NCBI RefSeq assembly: GCF_007993755.1 | Contig: NZ_CP042467.1 | Span: 4,922,001 to 4,986,000, forward strand | From: Microvenator marinus | GTDB taxonomy: Bacteria; Myxococcota_A; Bradymonadia; Bradymonadales; Bradymonadaceae | DNA: 64,000 nt | Direction: 5' to 3' | Part shown: positions 9,328 through 18,140 of the stretch, one piece after another | Layout: each line of letters starts with the position of its first letter | Position numbering within the stretch: position 1 is the stretch's first letter | Translations under genes and position numbers: made by a program | The notes under the pieces: generated by a model | What the model saw: the letters and a program-made list of their open reading frames with translations, nothing else | What the model was told of the DNA's origin: nothing | Databases searched by the model: none

Positions 9328-9870
9328 GTGATTAAAGTAGTTTTGACAGCAGGTGTGGTTTCGGTCCTTCTCGCAGCGGCAGCCTGTAGCGACGATGAAG
9401 AGACGGTCAATTGTAACGATCCAAATATCGTGTGCACCACGAACAACGGCACAAACCAGTCGTCCAACAACCAGACAACCAGTAACAACGCGTCGAACAA
9501 CGACACGACGCCAACCAACAATCAGACCACTACGAACAATCAGACCACTACGAACAATCAGACCACCACGAATGGCGGTGGCGTGGTTGAGTCTTGTGAG
9601 CAGATCAGCGCAGCGGTTTGTGAGTACAGCGTGGATTGCACCGAGACCACGGTTTGCGAGACGCAGAACAATCCCGCGACTGAGGTGCGTTGTTGTGTCC
9701 CTGGAACGCGTGGAACCAAGCAGCTTGGCGAAGAGTGCTCGGACACCGTGGAAGAGTGTGAGTCGGGTGCATGCGTAAACAACGTATGTGCTGAGCGCTG
9801 CACCACAGAAGGAGAGTGTCCAACCGGTTACGAATGTAACGCTTTCCTCTTCCTCTGCTTGCCTGAATAA
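9328..9870 (+). CDS. Cys-rich lipoprotein with Asn/Thr linker
   Basis: A 180-residue predicted lipoprotein. The signal sequence ends in a lipobox with the lipidated Cys at residue 20 (LLAAAAC). A long disordered linker rich in Asn, Thr and Gln (residues about 38-85, with repeated NNQTTT units) leads to a compact C-terminal domain of about 90 residues holding about 14 cysteines, probably disulfide-bonded outside the membrane. The GTG start is supported by AACGGAG upstream. The same linker style occurs in the lipoproteins at 38.2 and 40.8 kb. Function unknown; a surface or periplasmic adhesin-like module is possible. Confidence 0.85.
   Translation: MIKVVLTAGVVSVLLAAAACSDDEETVNCNDPNIVCTTNNGTNQSSNNQTTSNNASNNDTTPTNNQTTTNNQTTTNNQTTTNGGGVVESCEQISAAVCEYSVDCTETTVCETQNNPATEVRCCVPGTRGTKQLGEECSDTVEECESGACVNNVCAERCTTEGECPTGYECNAFLFLCLPE
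9500..9575 (+). repeat. NNQTTT coding repeat
   Basis: Near-identical 18-base units encode NNQTTT three times in the linker of the Cys-rich lipoprotein. The unit is perfect at the DNA level in two copies (the segment accactacgaacaatcag recurs), so the linker length can probably change by slippage or recombination. Confidence 0.75.
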
Positions 9871-9888
9871 GGTCCTTTCATGGACCTT
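9869..9888 (+). promoter_or_regulatory. Hairpin over a stop/start junction
   Basis: AAGGTCC (9869-9875) and GGACCTT (9882-9888) form a perfect 7-bp inverted repeat around a six-base loop. It includes the end of the lipoprotein stop codon and the ATG (9880-9882) of the next gene, whose only Shine-Dalgarno-like bases (AAGG) lie in the stem. Ribosomes finishing the upstream gene would open it, suggesting translational coupling. There is no U-run, so it is not an intrinsic terminator. Confidence 0.45.
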
Positions 9889-10185
9889 CGTGTCCACCTT
9901 CAAGACAAAGGGATCAGCTTCATCGACGCCGCCGACGTTCAGCCGGCCTCCGATGAAAGCCTTGTCCTCGATGCCCTTCGCGGCTCTAGGCTCGCCGTTC
10001 TCTTGAAAGATGTAGAACGCGGGACATGGCCGGTGGTCAGTCCGGGCCGCTACACCCTACAACTCCAGATCCAATTGAAGCGAGAGGGCGTATCGGCTTT
10101 GGCGACAATCGACCGTATCCTTTATGAGATTTACGCAATTGAAACCGCGAAAGTTTGGAGACTTGAGAGGAAAAAATGGCCCTAA
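9880..10185 (+). CDS. Hypothetical small protein
   Basis: 101 residues, soluble, with no signal peptide or recognised motif. Alternating polar and hydrophobic segments suggest a small alpha/beta fold. It starts 9 bases after the lipoprotein stop and overlaps the start of the GST-like gene by 10 bases, so these three genes probably form one transcript. No family is recognised. Confidence 0.65.
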   Translation: MDLRVHLQDKGISFIDAADVQPASDESLVLDALRGSRLAVLLKDVERGTWPVVSPGRYTLQLQIQLKREGVSALATIDRILYEIYAIETAKVWRLERKKWP

Positions 10186-11213
10186 AACTCTATGTTTCCG
10201 AGGCGAGTCCTTATTCGATTAAGATTTGGGCTCTGCTCAATTATGTGGGCCTAGCACCCCAAGTTGTGCACCAGAACATCATCAATCGTTTCGCGACCAT
10301 CAAGCGACGCTCAGGAGCTACCATGGTGCCCATGCTCTTGGAGTCTGGACGCCCGATCAACGACTCAACCCGCATCATCGAACATATCCAGAGTAGGGCG
10401 GAACGCCCGTTGATTCCGGATTTTGAAGGCGCAGGGTTTCTGGCGTGGCTTCTTGAAGATTTTGCGGATGAATGGATGGTTCGTTGGTTCGTCACCGACC
10501 GATGGGCGCCCGACGTCGCCGAAGTCTGTGGAAAGCGCGTTGGCAGGGAGCTCTTCTTTGGCATTCCTGTCGCCTCCGAGGCTCTTGGTGTCCAGGTTGG
10601 GCGAGTACTCTCAAAGACTCTGGCAAAAAAAGGGGTCTTGAGCGACCAAGAGGCGCTCAAAGCGTCCAGAAGCCGTCTCCTCTCTACTTTAGAGACTCTC
10701 TTTGAGGATCAACCCTACATCTTCGGGAACACCCCGAGCGTTGCCGACTTCTCGTTCTACGGCGTCTTATGGCAACATCGCTCGGACCCGCTTGGTGCAA
10801 AGGCGCTGGAGGGCTACCCCAGGGTCAACGAGTTCATCGATCGCGTGGATGCATGGCGCTGGCATAAAGGCGTTTGGCTCGAACCAAAATTGCGCGACTT
10901 AAGTGAACTCGAGGATCTCTTTGCCGAAGTCTTCGGAACCTACATGTTGATGCTGGTTGAGAATTTGAAGTCCCGATCCTCAAGCTCGAGGTCTGCGAAG
11001 GCGACCCTACTCGACGGCAGCCCATTCGAGTTCCAGGCTTCGGGCTATTTTATCGCTCGGCTCAAGGAGCACCTCGCGAGAGGTATCCAGCCGCGACAAG
11101 ATCTTCTGCCCGACGCTGCGGCCAAGATTGAGGAGGGGTGGTTCGGCGTGCTTCGACAACTCTCAGACTTTGAAGCGGGTCGCCAAGTGCTCAAGGAATT
11201 TGGCTTTGAATAG
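10176..11213 (+). CDS. Glutathione S-transferase-like protein, extended
   Basis: 345 residues. The N-terminal thioredoxin-like domain (LYVSEASPYSIKIWALLNYVG, ATMVPML, NDSTRIIEHI) and the helical C-terminal domain (about 95-235, with NTPSVADFSFYG) match the GST fold. GSTs usually have 200-230 residues, so about 110 extra helical residues follow. The region where many GSTs carry a catalytic Tyr, Ser or Cys reads SPYS, leaving Ser or Tyr as candidates. It may detoxify electrophiles or serve a binding role; the substrate is unknown. Confidence 0.82.
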   Translation: MALKLYVSEASPYSIKIWALLNYVGLAPQVVHQNIINRFATIKRRSGATMVPMLLESGRPINDSTRIIEHIQSRAERPLIPDFEGAGFLAWLLEDFADEWMVRWFVTDRWAPDVAEVCGKRVGRELFFGIPVASEALGVQVGRVLSKTLAKKGVLSDQEALKASRSRLLSTLETLFEDQPYIFGNTPSVADFSFYGVLWQHRSDPLGAKALEGYPRVNEFIDRVDAWRWHKGVWLEPKLRDLSELEDLFAEVFGTYMLMLVENLKSRSSSSRSAKATLLDGSPFEFQASGYFIARLKEHLARGIQPRQDLLPDAAAKIEEGWFGVLRQLSDFEAGRQVLKEFGFE

Positions 11214-11265
11214 TTGGGGCCAGCGGCTAGTATCACGCTGAAGGTATTCGAATTTAGGAGTCACG

Positions 11266-11811
11266 ATGTTGAAGCTGAAACTTGCCGTTCTAAGTCTTGC
11301 GATGGTGCTACCCACATTGGCTAGCGCTCAAGGAGCCCCTTATAGTCCTAAGGCTGCTGACTATTCATCGCTCCTTAAGCCAGCGAGTTACAAAGAATCT
11401 CCGCTCCAACTTCCGTATCCTCTGATCGAGGCCAGGCAGGTTGTGAACGGGCCGAGACTCGACTTCGAACACGTCTACGACGTTCCTTACATGCAGCTCA
11501 TCGACGAATTGGACAAAGCATTTAAGGGCCAAGAGCCACTCACCATGCTTCGGCCAGGCGCGATTCCCTATCTGAATAACGCGCAACTCTACGTCATGGG
11601 TATGAGTCAGACACCGAGCGGTGATCGGCGGATCGTCCTCGGGATGAAGGACGTTGCGCTTAGGTTTTCGTTCGATGTCATCTCAGATAATGGCAGGTCG
11701 ATCGTGGTCATTCAGAACGCCATCTTCTCGCAGCTCTATAGCGGCGTCATGCCTGCTCGAGCTGGATACAAGCCTGCCGACGCGCAAAGTGTTCCGTTCC
11801 GATGGAACTAA
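11266..11811 (+). CDS. Exported hypothetical protein
   Basis: 181 residues with a clear signal peptide cleaved near ASAQG (residue about 22). The mature protein is mixed alpha/beta with no cysteines or membrane segment and is probably periplasmic. ATG 11266 is preceded by TTAGGAG. It stands alone between the GST-like gene and the tRNA gene, and its stop lies one base before the tRNA promoter. No family is recognised. Confidence 0.75.
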   Translation: MLKLKLAVLSLAMVLPTLASAQGAPYSPKAADYSSLLKPASYKESPLQLPYPLIEARQVVNGPRLDFEHVYDVPYMQLIDELDKAFKGQEPLTMLRPGAIPYLNNAQLYVMGMSQTPSGDRRIVLGMKDVALRFSFDVISDNGRSIVVIQNAIFSQLYSGVMPARAGYKPADAQSVPFRWN

Positions 11812-11812
11812 G

Positions 11813-11841
11813 TTGACAGACCAATCGGACAAATATATTCA
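11813..11841 (+). promoter_or_regulatory. sigma70 promoter for tRNA-Leu
   Basis: A perfect -35 box TTGACA (11813-11818) and TATTCA (11836-11841) are separated by 17 bases. The overlapping TATATT at 11834-11839 would give a 15-base spacer. The predicted start falls within a few bases of the mature tRNA 5' end at 11852. Confidence 0.7.
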
Positions 11842-11851
11842 CTCAGCCCGC

Positions 11852-11934
<83 letters not shown>

Positions 11935-11940
11935 TAAAAG

Positions 11941-11965
11941 AAAAGCCCCGAATTTCGGGGCTTTT
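11941..11965 (+). terminator. Intrinsic terminator after tRNA-Leu
   Basis: AAAAGCCCCG (11941-11950) pairs with CGGGGCTTTT (11956-11965) around AATTT, followed by more pyrimidines. Because of the flanking A and T runs, it can work in both directions, stopping the tRNA transcript and also the convergent PhnD-like gene that ends at 11986. Confidence 0.85.
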
Positions 11966-11985
11966 CGCTTTTCTTGGCCTTCCAC

Positions 11986-12909
11986 TCAAAGGGGAAGGTC
12001 TGCCGCGACCGTCTGCACCACTTTCTCCATCGCGCCTGAATACTCAAACTCCTCAACCGCCGACAATCCGTCCACGCCAAACGCTCGTTTGATGAGCGCC
12101 GGATCAAGCTCGAGGAACGCCTTCTTGATGGACTCCTTGTCTTCGGGAGACATCATGCTCTTCATCGAGAACGACGCACGGGGTACCGGGCCCTGGGTAT
12201 TCAAGATCTTGAGCTTTGCGCGTGTTTCCTCGTCGAGTTTCTCGAATCCGTCCTGACTAAGCGCCACGGCGTCCAAGTCCCCAGCTATCAATCGATCGAC
12301 GCTTGTGCGTTCTCCACCAGTGAATTGGACGTCTTTGAAGATTTTCATCGGGTCATCATCGAGAGTCAGAACCTTCGCGTCAAAGAGCGCCGCTGAAGCA
12401 AACAGGTAGCCCGCTGCAGATGTGTTCGTTGTGAATCCAATCGCCTTCGATTTCAACTCCACCAGCGACTTCGCCTTTTCATCGGCTCGCACCACCCAGA
12501 GAGAGTCTTGTGAGGATTTCCCGTTGACCATCTCTACAGCAAACACCGACATGTCGGCCCGATGATGCGCGGCCAGGTAAGGCCACGCGGGGAGGCGGGC
12601 GAGGTTGGCTTCATTGTTGCGAAGCGACTCCACGACTCCTGCGACATCGGCCGAAATGGAAACCTCAAATGACCTCCCAAGTTTCTCCGATAGTGCCTTC
12701 TCAAGTTCCGCGATCGCCGCATTATCAGCGATGCTGGCCGCAGTGAGGTTCAGGGTCAATTTCTCTTCGGTCGCGGGGACTTCGACCTCGGTCGTCTTCG
12801 GTCCGGCCTGATTGGTTTCGGGTTTAACCTCTGTCGCCTCTTCCTTTTTGCATGAAGCAAAGAGGAGTAGGGCGATCAGGCCGAAGAGAGGAGCGGTACG
12901 GGTCTTCAT
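11986..12909 (-). CDS. PhnD-like substrate-binding lipoprotein
   Basis: 307 residues with the lipobox LLFASC and a Glu/Thr-rich linker. The mature domain resembles periplasmic binding proteins of the phosphate/phosphite/phosphonate (PhnD) family: KSKAIGFTTNTSAAGYLFASAALF matches the family's Ser/Thr-Gly-Tyr ligand loop, and the typical bilobal length is present. ATG 12909 is chosen over an upstream frame to 12999 because GGAG precedes it and the lipoprotein signal begins there. No permease or ATPase gene is adjacent, so it is an orphan. Ligand uncertain; a sensory role is possible. Confidence 0.82.
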   Translation of the reverse strand: MKTRTAPLFGLIALLLFASCKKEEATEVKPETNQAGPKTTEVEVPATEEKLTLNLTAASIADNAAIAELEKALSEKLGRSFEVSISADVAGVVESLRNNEANLARLPAWPYLAAHHRADMSVFAVEMVNGKSSQDSLWVVRADEKAKSLVELKSKAIGFTTNTSAAGYLFASAALFDAKVLTLDDDPMKIFKDVQFTGGERTSVDRLIAGDLDAVALSQDGFEKLDEETRAKLKILNTQGPVPRASFSMKSMMSPEDKESIKKAFLELDPALIKRAFGVDGLSAVEEFEYSGAMEKVVQTVAADLPL

Positions 12910-13043
12910 GGACATCTCCAAATTTAGAAAGTTCTGGAGACACTTACTTCGAATTACGTCTAGTCGTCTAGCTAGAGCTTGAGTTCTGGCGATCTGCAAA
13001 GTTGTGACCTAGCATCCAAGATGAACGACCTTGGAGCTTTCCT

Positions 13044-13574
13044 ATGCAGCTTTTGGATATCTTAAATTTCACTGAGCGTCTTGAGGCCCTCCCACGAACG
13101 GGTTGGCTCAACGCTGGTGTTTCCCCGTGCGAAAACATTTCTTCTCACGTCTTCCACGTGGCGTTGATCACCATGTGGCTCTGCGACCAAGTCGAAGGCG
13201 TTGACGAAGCATGTGCGCTCAAGATGGCGCTCTTGCATGATATCGGTGAGTCTCTGATCGGTGATCTGACGCCCGAGTCGAAGCGGCTTCTCGGTGATGT
13301 GGCCCACGAGGCAGAAAGAAACGCAGTGGAGAAGATCGTCGGGACGGGCGAGTGGCTCGAGCTCTGGGAGCGCTATCATCGAAGAGAGTGTCCAGAGTCA
13401 AAAGTGGTGAAAGCCGCCGACGTGATCCATCTCTACTCAAAGGCCCTTCGTTATTCCGAGCAACGTGGAGCGAACGTAAGCGAGTTTTTTACGCAGCGTC
13501 CCAGCACCGGAATCCCAAGTGCCGACGCTGTGATCACAGACATCTTTGAGCGTTGGGGGAAAACAACGAAATGA
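13044..13574 (+). CDS. HD-domain phosphohydrolase, YfbR/HDDC2-like 5'-nucleotidase
   Basis: 176 residues, the normal length for this family of metal-dependent 5'-deoxynucleotidases, which dephosphorylate dNMPs in the cytosol. The HD metal ligands are visible: His in SENISSHVFHV-type sequence (about residues 33-37), HD in LLHDIGES, and the distal Asp in VVKAADVIHL. GGAG sits 7 bases before ATG 13044. It stands alone before the Tad cluster. Substrate preference cannot be read from the sequence. Confidence 0.87.
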   Translation: MQLLDILNFTERLEALPRTGWLNAGVSPCENISSHVFHVALITMWLCDQVEGVDEACALKMALLHDIGESLIGDLTPESKRLLGDVAHEAERNAVEKIVGTGEWLELWERYHRRECPESKVVKAADVIHLYSKALRYSEQRGANVSEFFTQRPSTGIPSADAVITDIFERWGKTTK

Positions 13575-13663
13575 GGGACTGGACCCGCCCCCTTCAGTCT
13601 GCTATTTTGTCGCTATCTGTGGAACTTTAACTCAACTTGAGTGCGCTACTCGGGAGATGACGC

Positions 13664-14515
13664 ATGGCAAAGAAAAAACTCCTCATCGCAGCGATTATCG
13701 TCGGTCTATTCGCTGCTGTTTTGCTCTACCTCTACGCAAGTCAGCTAGAGAAAGAAACCGAAGTGTTGATGAGAGACCAGCGTGAGGTGGTCAAAGCTGC
13801 GCGTAATATCCCCGCTGGCACCCCGCTCACCAAAGACAGAATCACAACCGAGAAAGTGCCTGAGCGCTTCCTTCCTCCTAACCCACTTCTTGAGGCAGAC
13901 CTGAACATCTACCTCAACACGCCTCTGGCGGTGAACGTGGAGCAGGGCGCGATGATTCTTACGAGCGACTTCAGCGTTCAAGAGGTTTCGAGGACCTTGT
14001 CGTCCAAGATTCCTCCATCAGAGCGCGCGATGTCGATGCCTGTTGATGCTATCAGCGGCGTTTCGGGCCTTCTCCGTCCAGGGGATCGCGTGGACATCCT
14101 CGCGACGTTCCCTGTGGGTAGCGCGGACCAAGTTGTGGCGGACGAAAAGGGCGAAGACGGCGTGGGCTACATCACCATGACGCTCCTTCAAAACGTGACC
14201 CTTCTCGCTGTGGGCCAAGAGATCTCCGATGTTCCAACGGGTGACCAGCGTCAGGCTTCGGGCTACGCAACCGTCACGCTCTCGGTGACCATCGAAGAAG
14301 CTGAGCTCATCACCATCTCGCAGACCCGCGGAAAGATGACGCTTCTGCTCAGAAACCGCGAAGATGTGGACATGCACACCGTGTCGCGTCGAACACTCAA
14401 AGAGGTCATGACGCAGCTCGAAGTTATCCAAGCTGCTCGTACCGTCAGGGTTAAGAAGTCCGGGCCGAAAAAGCCAGCAGGACCAATTATCGAGCGCGGC
14501 GACGACCGTCGATAA
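13664..14515 (+). CDS. cpaB: Flp pilus assembly protein CpaB/RcpC
   Basis: 283 residues. An N-terminal membrane helix (LLIAAIIVGLFAAVLLYLYA) leads to a SAF domain (AARNIPAGTPLTKDRI) and the CpaB region with the typical SMPVDAISGVSGLLRPGDRVDILATF. CpaB sits at the inner membrane and periplasm and is thought to stabilise the outer-membrane secretin CpaC. GGGAG precedes ATG 13664. It is the first Tad gene. A terminator and a candidate promoter separate it from cpaC, so it may be expressed in a different ratio. Confidence 0.94.
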   Translation: MAKKKLLIAAIIVGLFAAVLLYLYASQLEKETEVLMRDQREVVKAARNIPAGTPLTKDRITTEKVPERFLPPNPLLEADLNIYLNTPLAVNVEQGAMILTSDFSVQEVSRTLSSKIPPSERAMSMPVDAISGVSGLLRPGDRVDILATFPVGSADQVVADEKGEDGVGYITMTLLQNVTLLAVGQEISDVPTGDQRQASGYATVTLSVTIEEAELITISQTRGKMTLLLRNREDVDMHTVSRRTLKEVMTQLEVIQAARTVRVKKSGPKKPAGPIIERGDDRR

Positions 14516-14536
14516 ACCTCTTGATTCTCCACTATC

Positions 14537-14560
14537 AAACCCGGCCTGCCGGGTTTTTTT
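14537..14560 (+). terminator. Intrinsic terminator after cpaB
   Basis: AAACCCGG (14537-14544) pairs with CCGGGTTT (14549-14556) around CCTG, followed by a T run to 14560. This is a textbook rho-independent terminator inside the Tad cluster. Confidence 0.85.
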
Positions 14561-14612
14561 GTTTCTTGGCCTCTTCTTTTGGGAATCTATAGGAAAATGC
14601 CAATTTCCATGG

Positions 14613-14641
14613 TTGCGATTTTTCTCGCGTCGTACCATACT
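14613..14641 (+). promoter_or_regulatory. Candidate promoter for cpaC and downstream Tad genes
   Basis: TTGCGA (14613-14618) and CATACT (14636-14641) lie 17 bases apart, downstream of the cpaB terminator and about 80 bases before the cpaC ATG. A promoter is expected here because of the terminator; these boxes are the best fit I see by eye. Confidence 0.4.
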
Positions 14642-14720
14642 CCACAACGTTAATTACCAATGCTTAAGGGTCGACAGCGTGAACACACGCTAAAGACTAG
14701 TCGACGAGTTAAGGAGAGAC

Positions 14721-16148
14721 ATGAACACCTTGAATCGCTTGGGTGCTGTTGGACTGACCTTTGCTGCAACCGCGCTCGCCTCGAGTGTGGCAGTCGCACA
14801 GGCGCCAGACAAAGAATTCACCATTTCAGTTGGCGAAACACTGACCTTCAATGCCCGTGGCGTTGACCGTGTAACCATCGGTCTCTCCCAGATCGCAGAC
14901 GCCCGTCCTACCTCGGACAACCGTCAGATCATCCTGACTGGAAAGCAGCCTGGTGTGACCACTGTCAATATCTTCTCAGACCGCGGTCAACGCACGCTTC
15001 TCATTCGAGTGGTGGACGTAAACCCTGACTCGCTTGCAGAAGAAGTTCGGGAAACCCTCGGCGAGCGCTCCGGCGTGGATGTGCGAGTGGTTAAGGGGCG
15101 CGTTTTGCTTGAAGGCGAGGTCGCGAGCGAAATCTACAAGCGCAAGATCGAAAAGCTTGTTGAGATCTACCCGCAGCAGGTTTTGAACTTTACCACCTTC
15201 CGTGAGGCTTTCGTTGAAGGCGCTCGAATGGTGGCTATCGACCTCTATTTCCTCCAGTTGGCAACGACCAATCAGGACAATATCGGTGTGGGTTGGGGTC
15301 AATTCCTCGGCGCAAACTACTCCTTCGGTACCGGCCAGGTTCCGCTCTTCTACCCCGGAAGCACGGGTGGAGAGTCTTTCGGATCGGGTGTGCTCCCTGG
15401 AGAAGTTAATCCTGGTCGTCTTCCGGATGCCATCGGTTTGACTGGTGGAGACGGCGCGTCTTACTGGTCCTTGATCGGCAATATCAACCTCACGCTTGAT
15501 CTGATGGAGCAACACGGCCTCATCAAGGAAGTTAAGAAAGGGTTGATCGTCACAGAAACCGGTACGGAAGCTGAATACCACTCAGGTGGTACGCTCCTCA
15601 TCCGTATCGTTGGACAAGACGTGGGCGCTGTTGTTGAGAAGGAGTACGGTCTTCGCGTGAAAGTGAAGCCGATTCTCGACTTCGAAAATCGCGTCAAAGT
15701 GGCGATCGATGCCGATATCTCGGAGCTCGATTATGCCAACGGCGTCGGTGATCTGCCTGCATTGCGTAACACCTCGCTCAATAGCGTTGTGAACATGATG
15801 GAAGGGCAATCTGTCCTGATCTCAGCTCAGCAAAACGTGCTTGATACCTCCAACGAGCAAGGCTTCTGGATGTTGAGCCGAATTCCGATTCTCGGCTGGC
15901 TCTTCAAGTCTCGTAGCTACGTCGGTACCGGTATCGACAATGCCTTCTTCCTGACCCCTCGCGTGTACGAGCCAGGTGGAAAGCTTCACAGAACGCTTGT
16001 TGAAGCCGCATTTGAAGACCTCTTGAATGCCGGTGCTGAGGCGGAAGATCTTCCAGAACTCTCCAACGTGCAGGCACCTGCTGCAGCCCCTAAACCAGCG
16101 CCAAAGGCTGAGACCAAGCCAGATCCGAACGCTGACTTACTCGATTGA
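14721..16148 (+). CDS. cpaC: Tad secretin CpaC/RcpA
   Basis: A 475-residue outer-membrane secretin of the Tad/Flp pilus. The signal peptide ends near SVAVAQA. An N-terminal pilus-assembly domain follows (TFNARGVDRVTIGLSQIADA), then a BON-like segment (about 95-150) and the secretin domain (about 290-420: GGTLLIRIVGQ, VKPILDF, GQSVLISAQQN, PILGWLFKS). The end is Ala/Pro-rich. The order and motifs match CpaC. AAGGAGAGAC precedes ATG 14721. It is followed four bases later by FHA-cpaF. Confidence 0.94.
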   Translation: MNTLNRLGAVGLTFAATALASSVAVAQAPDKEFTISVGETLTFNARGVDRVTIGLSQIADARPTSDNRQIILTGKQPGVTTVNIFSDRGQRTLLIRVVDVNPDSLAEEVRETLGERSGVDVRVVKGRVLLEGEVASEIYKRKIEKLVEIYPQQVLNFTTFREAFVEGARMVAIDLYFLQLATTNQDNIGVGWGQFLGANYSFGTGQVPLFYPGSTGGESFGSGVLPGEVNPGRLPDAIGLTGGDGASYWSLIGNINLTLDLMEQHGLIKEVKKGLIVTETGTEAEYHSGGTLLIRIVGQDVGAVVEKEYGLRVKVKPILDFENRVKVAIDADISELDYANGVGDLPALRNTSLNSVVNMMEGQSVLISAQQNVLDTSNEQGFWMLSRIPILGWLFKSRSYVGTGIDNAFFLTPRVYEPGGKLHRTLVEAAFEDLLNAGAEAEDLPELSNVQAPAAAPKPAPKAETKPDPNADLLD

Positions 16149-16151
16149 TCT

Positions 16152-18029
16152 ATGAAGCAAATACGCGTCGTTGATAACTTCGGCAAAGAGTACTTCTATC
16201 CCGTAGAGCAGGCTGTAGCCGAAATATCGATCGGACGAAGTCAGAATAACGATATCATCTTGGGGTCAAAAACCGTCAGCCGACGGCACGCCACCATCAA
16301 GGTGATGGGCGATCGTATCCTTCTTGTGAATCAGTCGGCCAATGGATGTATGGTCAACGGCGAGCGCGTCGATCGCGTCCGTGAAATGCGGCTCGGAGAG
16401 GCGGCTCAGATCGATATCTACATGGTCAGTGTGGAAGGACCGGGCGCCCAATCAGGCGCGTCTGCTCCGATCTCCCCTGTCTCTCGATCTGCACAGGTCT
16501 CGGAGACGGGTCAGAGCATTAGACCGGCCATTTCCCCGACACCGAGGCCGAGCGGTCCATCGTCGCAATCGCAACCGCAGCCAACGTCTGCGCCGTTGCC
16601 GAAGCGTCACTCGCACGGTCGAGACATGGGAACGCGCGAGCTTCGGTCCAATGATCCCGAAGATGTACGAAACTTCCTCGGCTTCCTTGCGCCGGATGCA
16701 CAGCCTCCTGAGCCGCGCATCAGCCTCACGGGTACTAAGGTGGAGATGCTTCCTAGGGAGCAGCGAAACGAAATCATTCGCTTCAAGCATCAACTCCACG
16801 AAGAACTCAAAGAAAGGCTCGACCTCCACTCCTTTGAGATTACTGACTACGCGTCTCCTCGAGTGGTTCGCCAGGTCTCTGAAAAGCTCAAAGAGTTGCT
16901 TCAAATTCACGGCCACCTCATTCCGCCACCATTTACCAAAGAAGGCGTCTTCAAGGATTTGATGGACGACGTGTGTGGCTTGGGCGCGATCGAGGACCTG
17001 ATCAAACACCGCAAAGTGACCGAGGTCATGGTTGTGGATCGCGAGCATATCTACGCGGAGATGGGCGGAAAGCTGATTCTCACAGACCGATTCTTTAACG
17101 ACGAAAAAGCGATGATGACGGTCATCGAGCGTATCGTGATTCCTCGCGGCCGTCGTATCGATGAATCGACTCCGCTGGTTGATACTCGTTTGGCTGACGG
17201 ATCTCGCGTTAATGCCGTGATTCCTCCGCTTGCGCTTAAAGACCCGTGCTTGACCATTCGTAAGTTCCCTGAGGATCGCCTCGGTATTGGCGATCTCATC
17301 AAGTTTCAGTCCTTGACCCCGGAAATGGGTAAGTTCCTCGCCCGTGCAGTTCGTGGGCGTAAGAACATCATCATTTCGGGTGGTACAGGGTCCGGTAAGA
17401 CCACGCTCTTGAACGTGCTCTCGTCCTTCATCGGGCCCACAGAACGTGTTGTGACCATCGAAGATGCGGCCGAGCTACAGCTTCAGCAGGAACACGTGGT
17501 GAGTCTCGAGACCAAACCTCCGAACTTGGAAGGTAAAGGAGCGATCGAGATCCGTGACCTCGTGAAAAATGCGCTCCGGATGCGTCCTGACCGAATTGTG
17601 GTCGGTGAGTGTCGAAGTGGTGAAGCACTCGACATGTTGCAGGCCATGAACACCGGTCACGACGGGTCCATGACAACCGTTCACTCGAATAGCCCTATTG
17701 AGGCCATTTCTCGCCTCGAAACCCTGGTTCTGATGAGTGGTATGGAGCTCCCGACACGCGCGATTCGTGAGCAAATTGCCAACTCGGTGAACATCATCGT
17801 TCAGCAGTCTCGCTTCAGTGACGGGTCTCGCCGCGTCACCTATATCTCAGAGGTAGTCGGGATCGACGATGACGGTTTTGTGCACATTGAGGATATTTAT
17901 CGCTACAAGCAGACGGGCATTGACGAGAAAAACAAAGTGCAGGGATATCACCTCGCGACGGGCTATCTTCCTACGTTTGTGCAGGAATTTATCGTGAAAG
18001 GATTGGCCACAGCAGAAGACTTCTTCTAG
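16152..18029 (+). CDS. cpaF: FHA-CpaF fusion, Tad secretion ATPase
   Basis: 625 residues. The cytoplasmic hexameric ATPase that powers Tad pilin export is present from about residue 205 onward, with Walker [13 protein letters not shown] (Lys near 416), [16 protein letters not shown] and [12 protein letters not shown]. The usual CpaF has 450-500 residues; here an FHA domain is fused in front (about 1-95: [29 protein letters not shown]) with a Ser/Pro-rich linker to about 155. The FHA domain should bind phosphothreonine proteins, which would let kinases control secretion. Its start is 3 bases after the cpaC stop. A second cpaF without FHA lies at 33.2 kb. Confidence 0.94.
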   Translation: MKQIRVVDNFGKEYFYPVEQAVAEISIGRSQNNDIILGSKTVSRRHATIKVMGDRILLVNQSANGCMVNGERVDRVREMRLGEAAQIDIYMVSVEGPGAQSGASAPISPVSRSAQVSETGQSIRPAISPTPRPSGPSSQSQPQPTSAPLPKRHSHGRDMGTRELRSNDPEDVRNFLGFLAPDAQPPEPRISLTGTKVEMLPREQRNEIIRFKHQLHEELKERLDLHSFEITDYASPRVVRQVSEKLKELLQIHGHLIPPPFTKEGVFKDLMDDVCGLGAIEDLIKHRKVTEVMVVDREHIYAEMGGKLILTDRFFNDEKAMMTVIERIVIPRGRRIDESTPLVDTRLADGSRVNAVIPPLALKDPCLTIRKFPEDRLGIGDLIKFQSLTPEMGKFLARAVRGRKNIIISGGTGSGKTTLLNVLSSFIGPTERVVTIEDAAELQLQQEHVVSLETKPPNLEGKGAIEIRDLVKNALRMRPDRIVVGECRSGEALDMLQAMNTGHDGSMTTVHSNSPIEAISRLETLVLMSGMELPTRAIREQIANSVNIIVQQSRFSDGSRRVTYISEVVGIDDDGFVHIEDIYRYKQTGIDEKNKVQGYHLATGYLPTFVQEFIVKGLATAEDFF

Positions 18030-18140
18030 TCTGTGCTCCTTGCGAATCTGTTTACAGGCAGCTAAACTTCAACGAACTTTATTCGTAGTACGCCACTATG
18101 GTGTAATGTCGACTTGTTCGCACACTAAAGAGGTTCTCCG

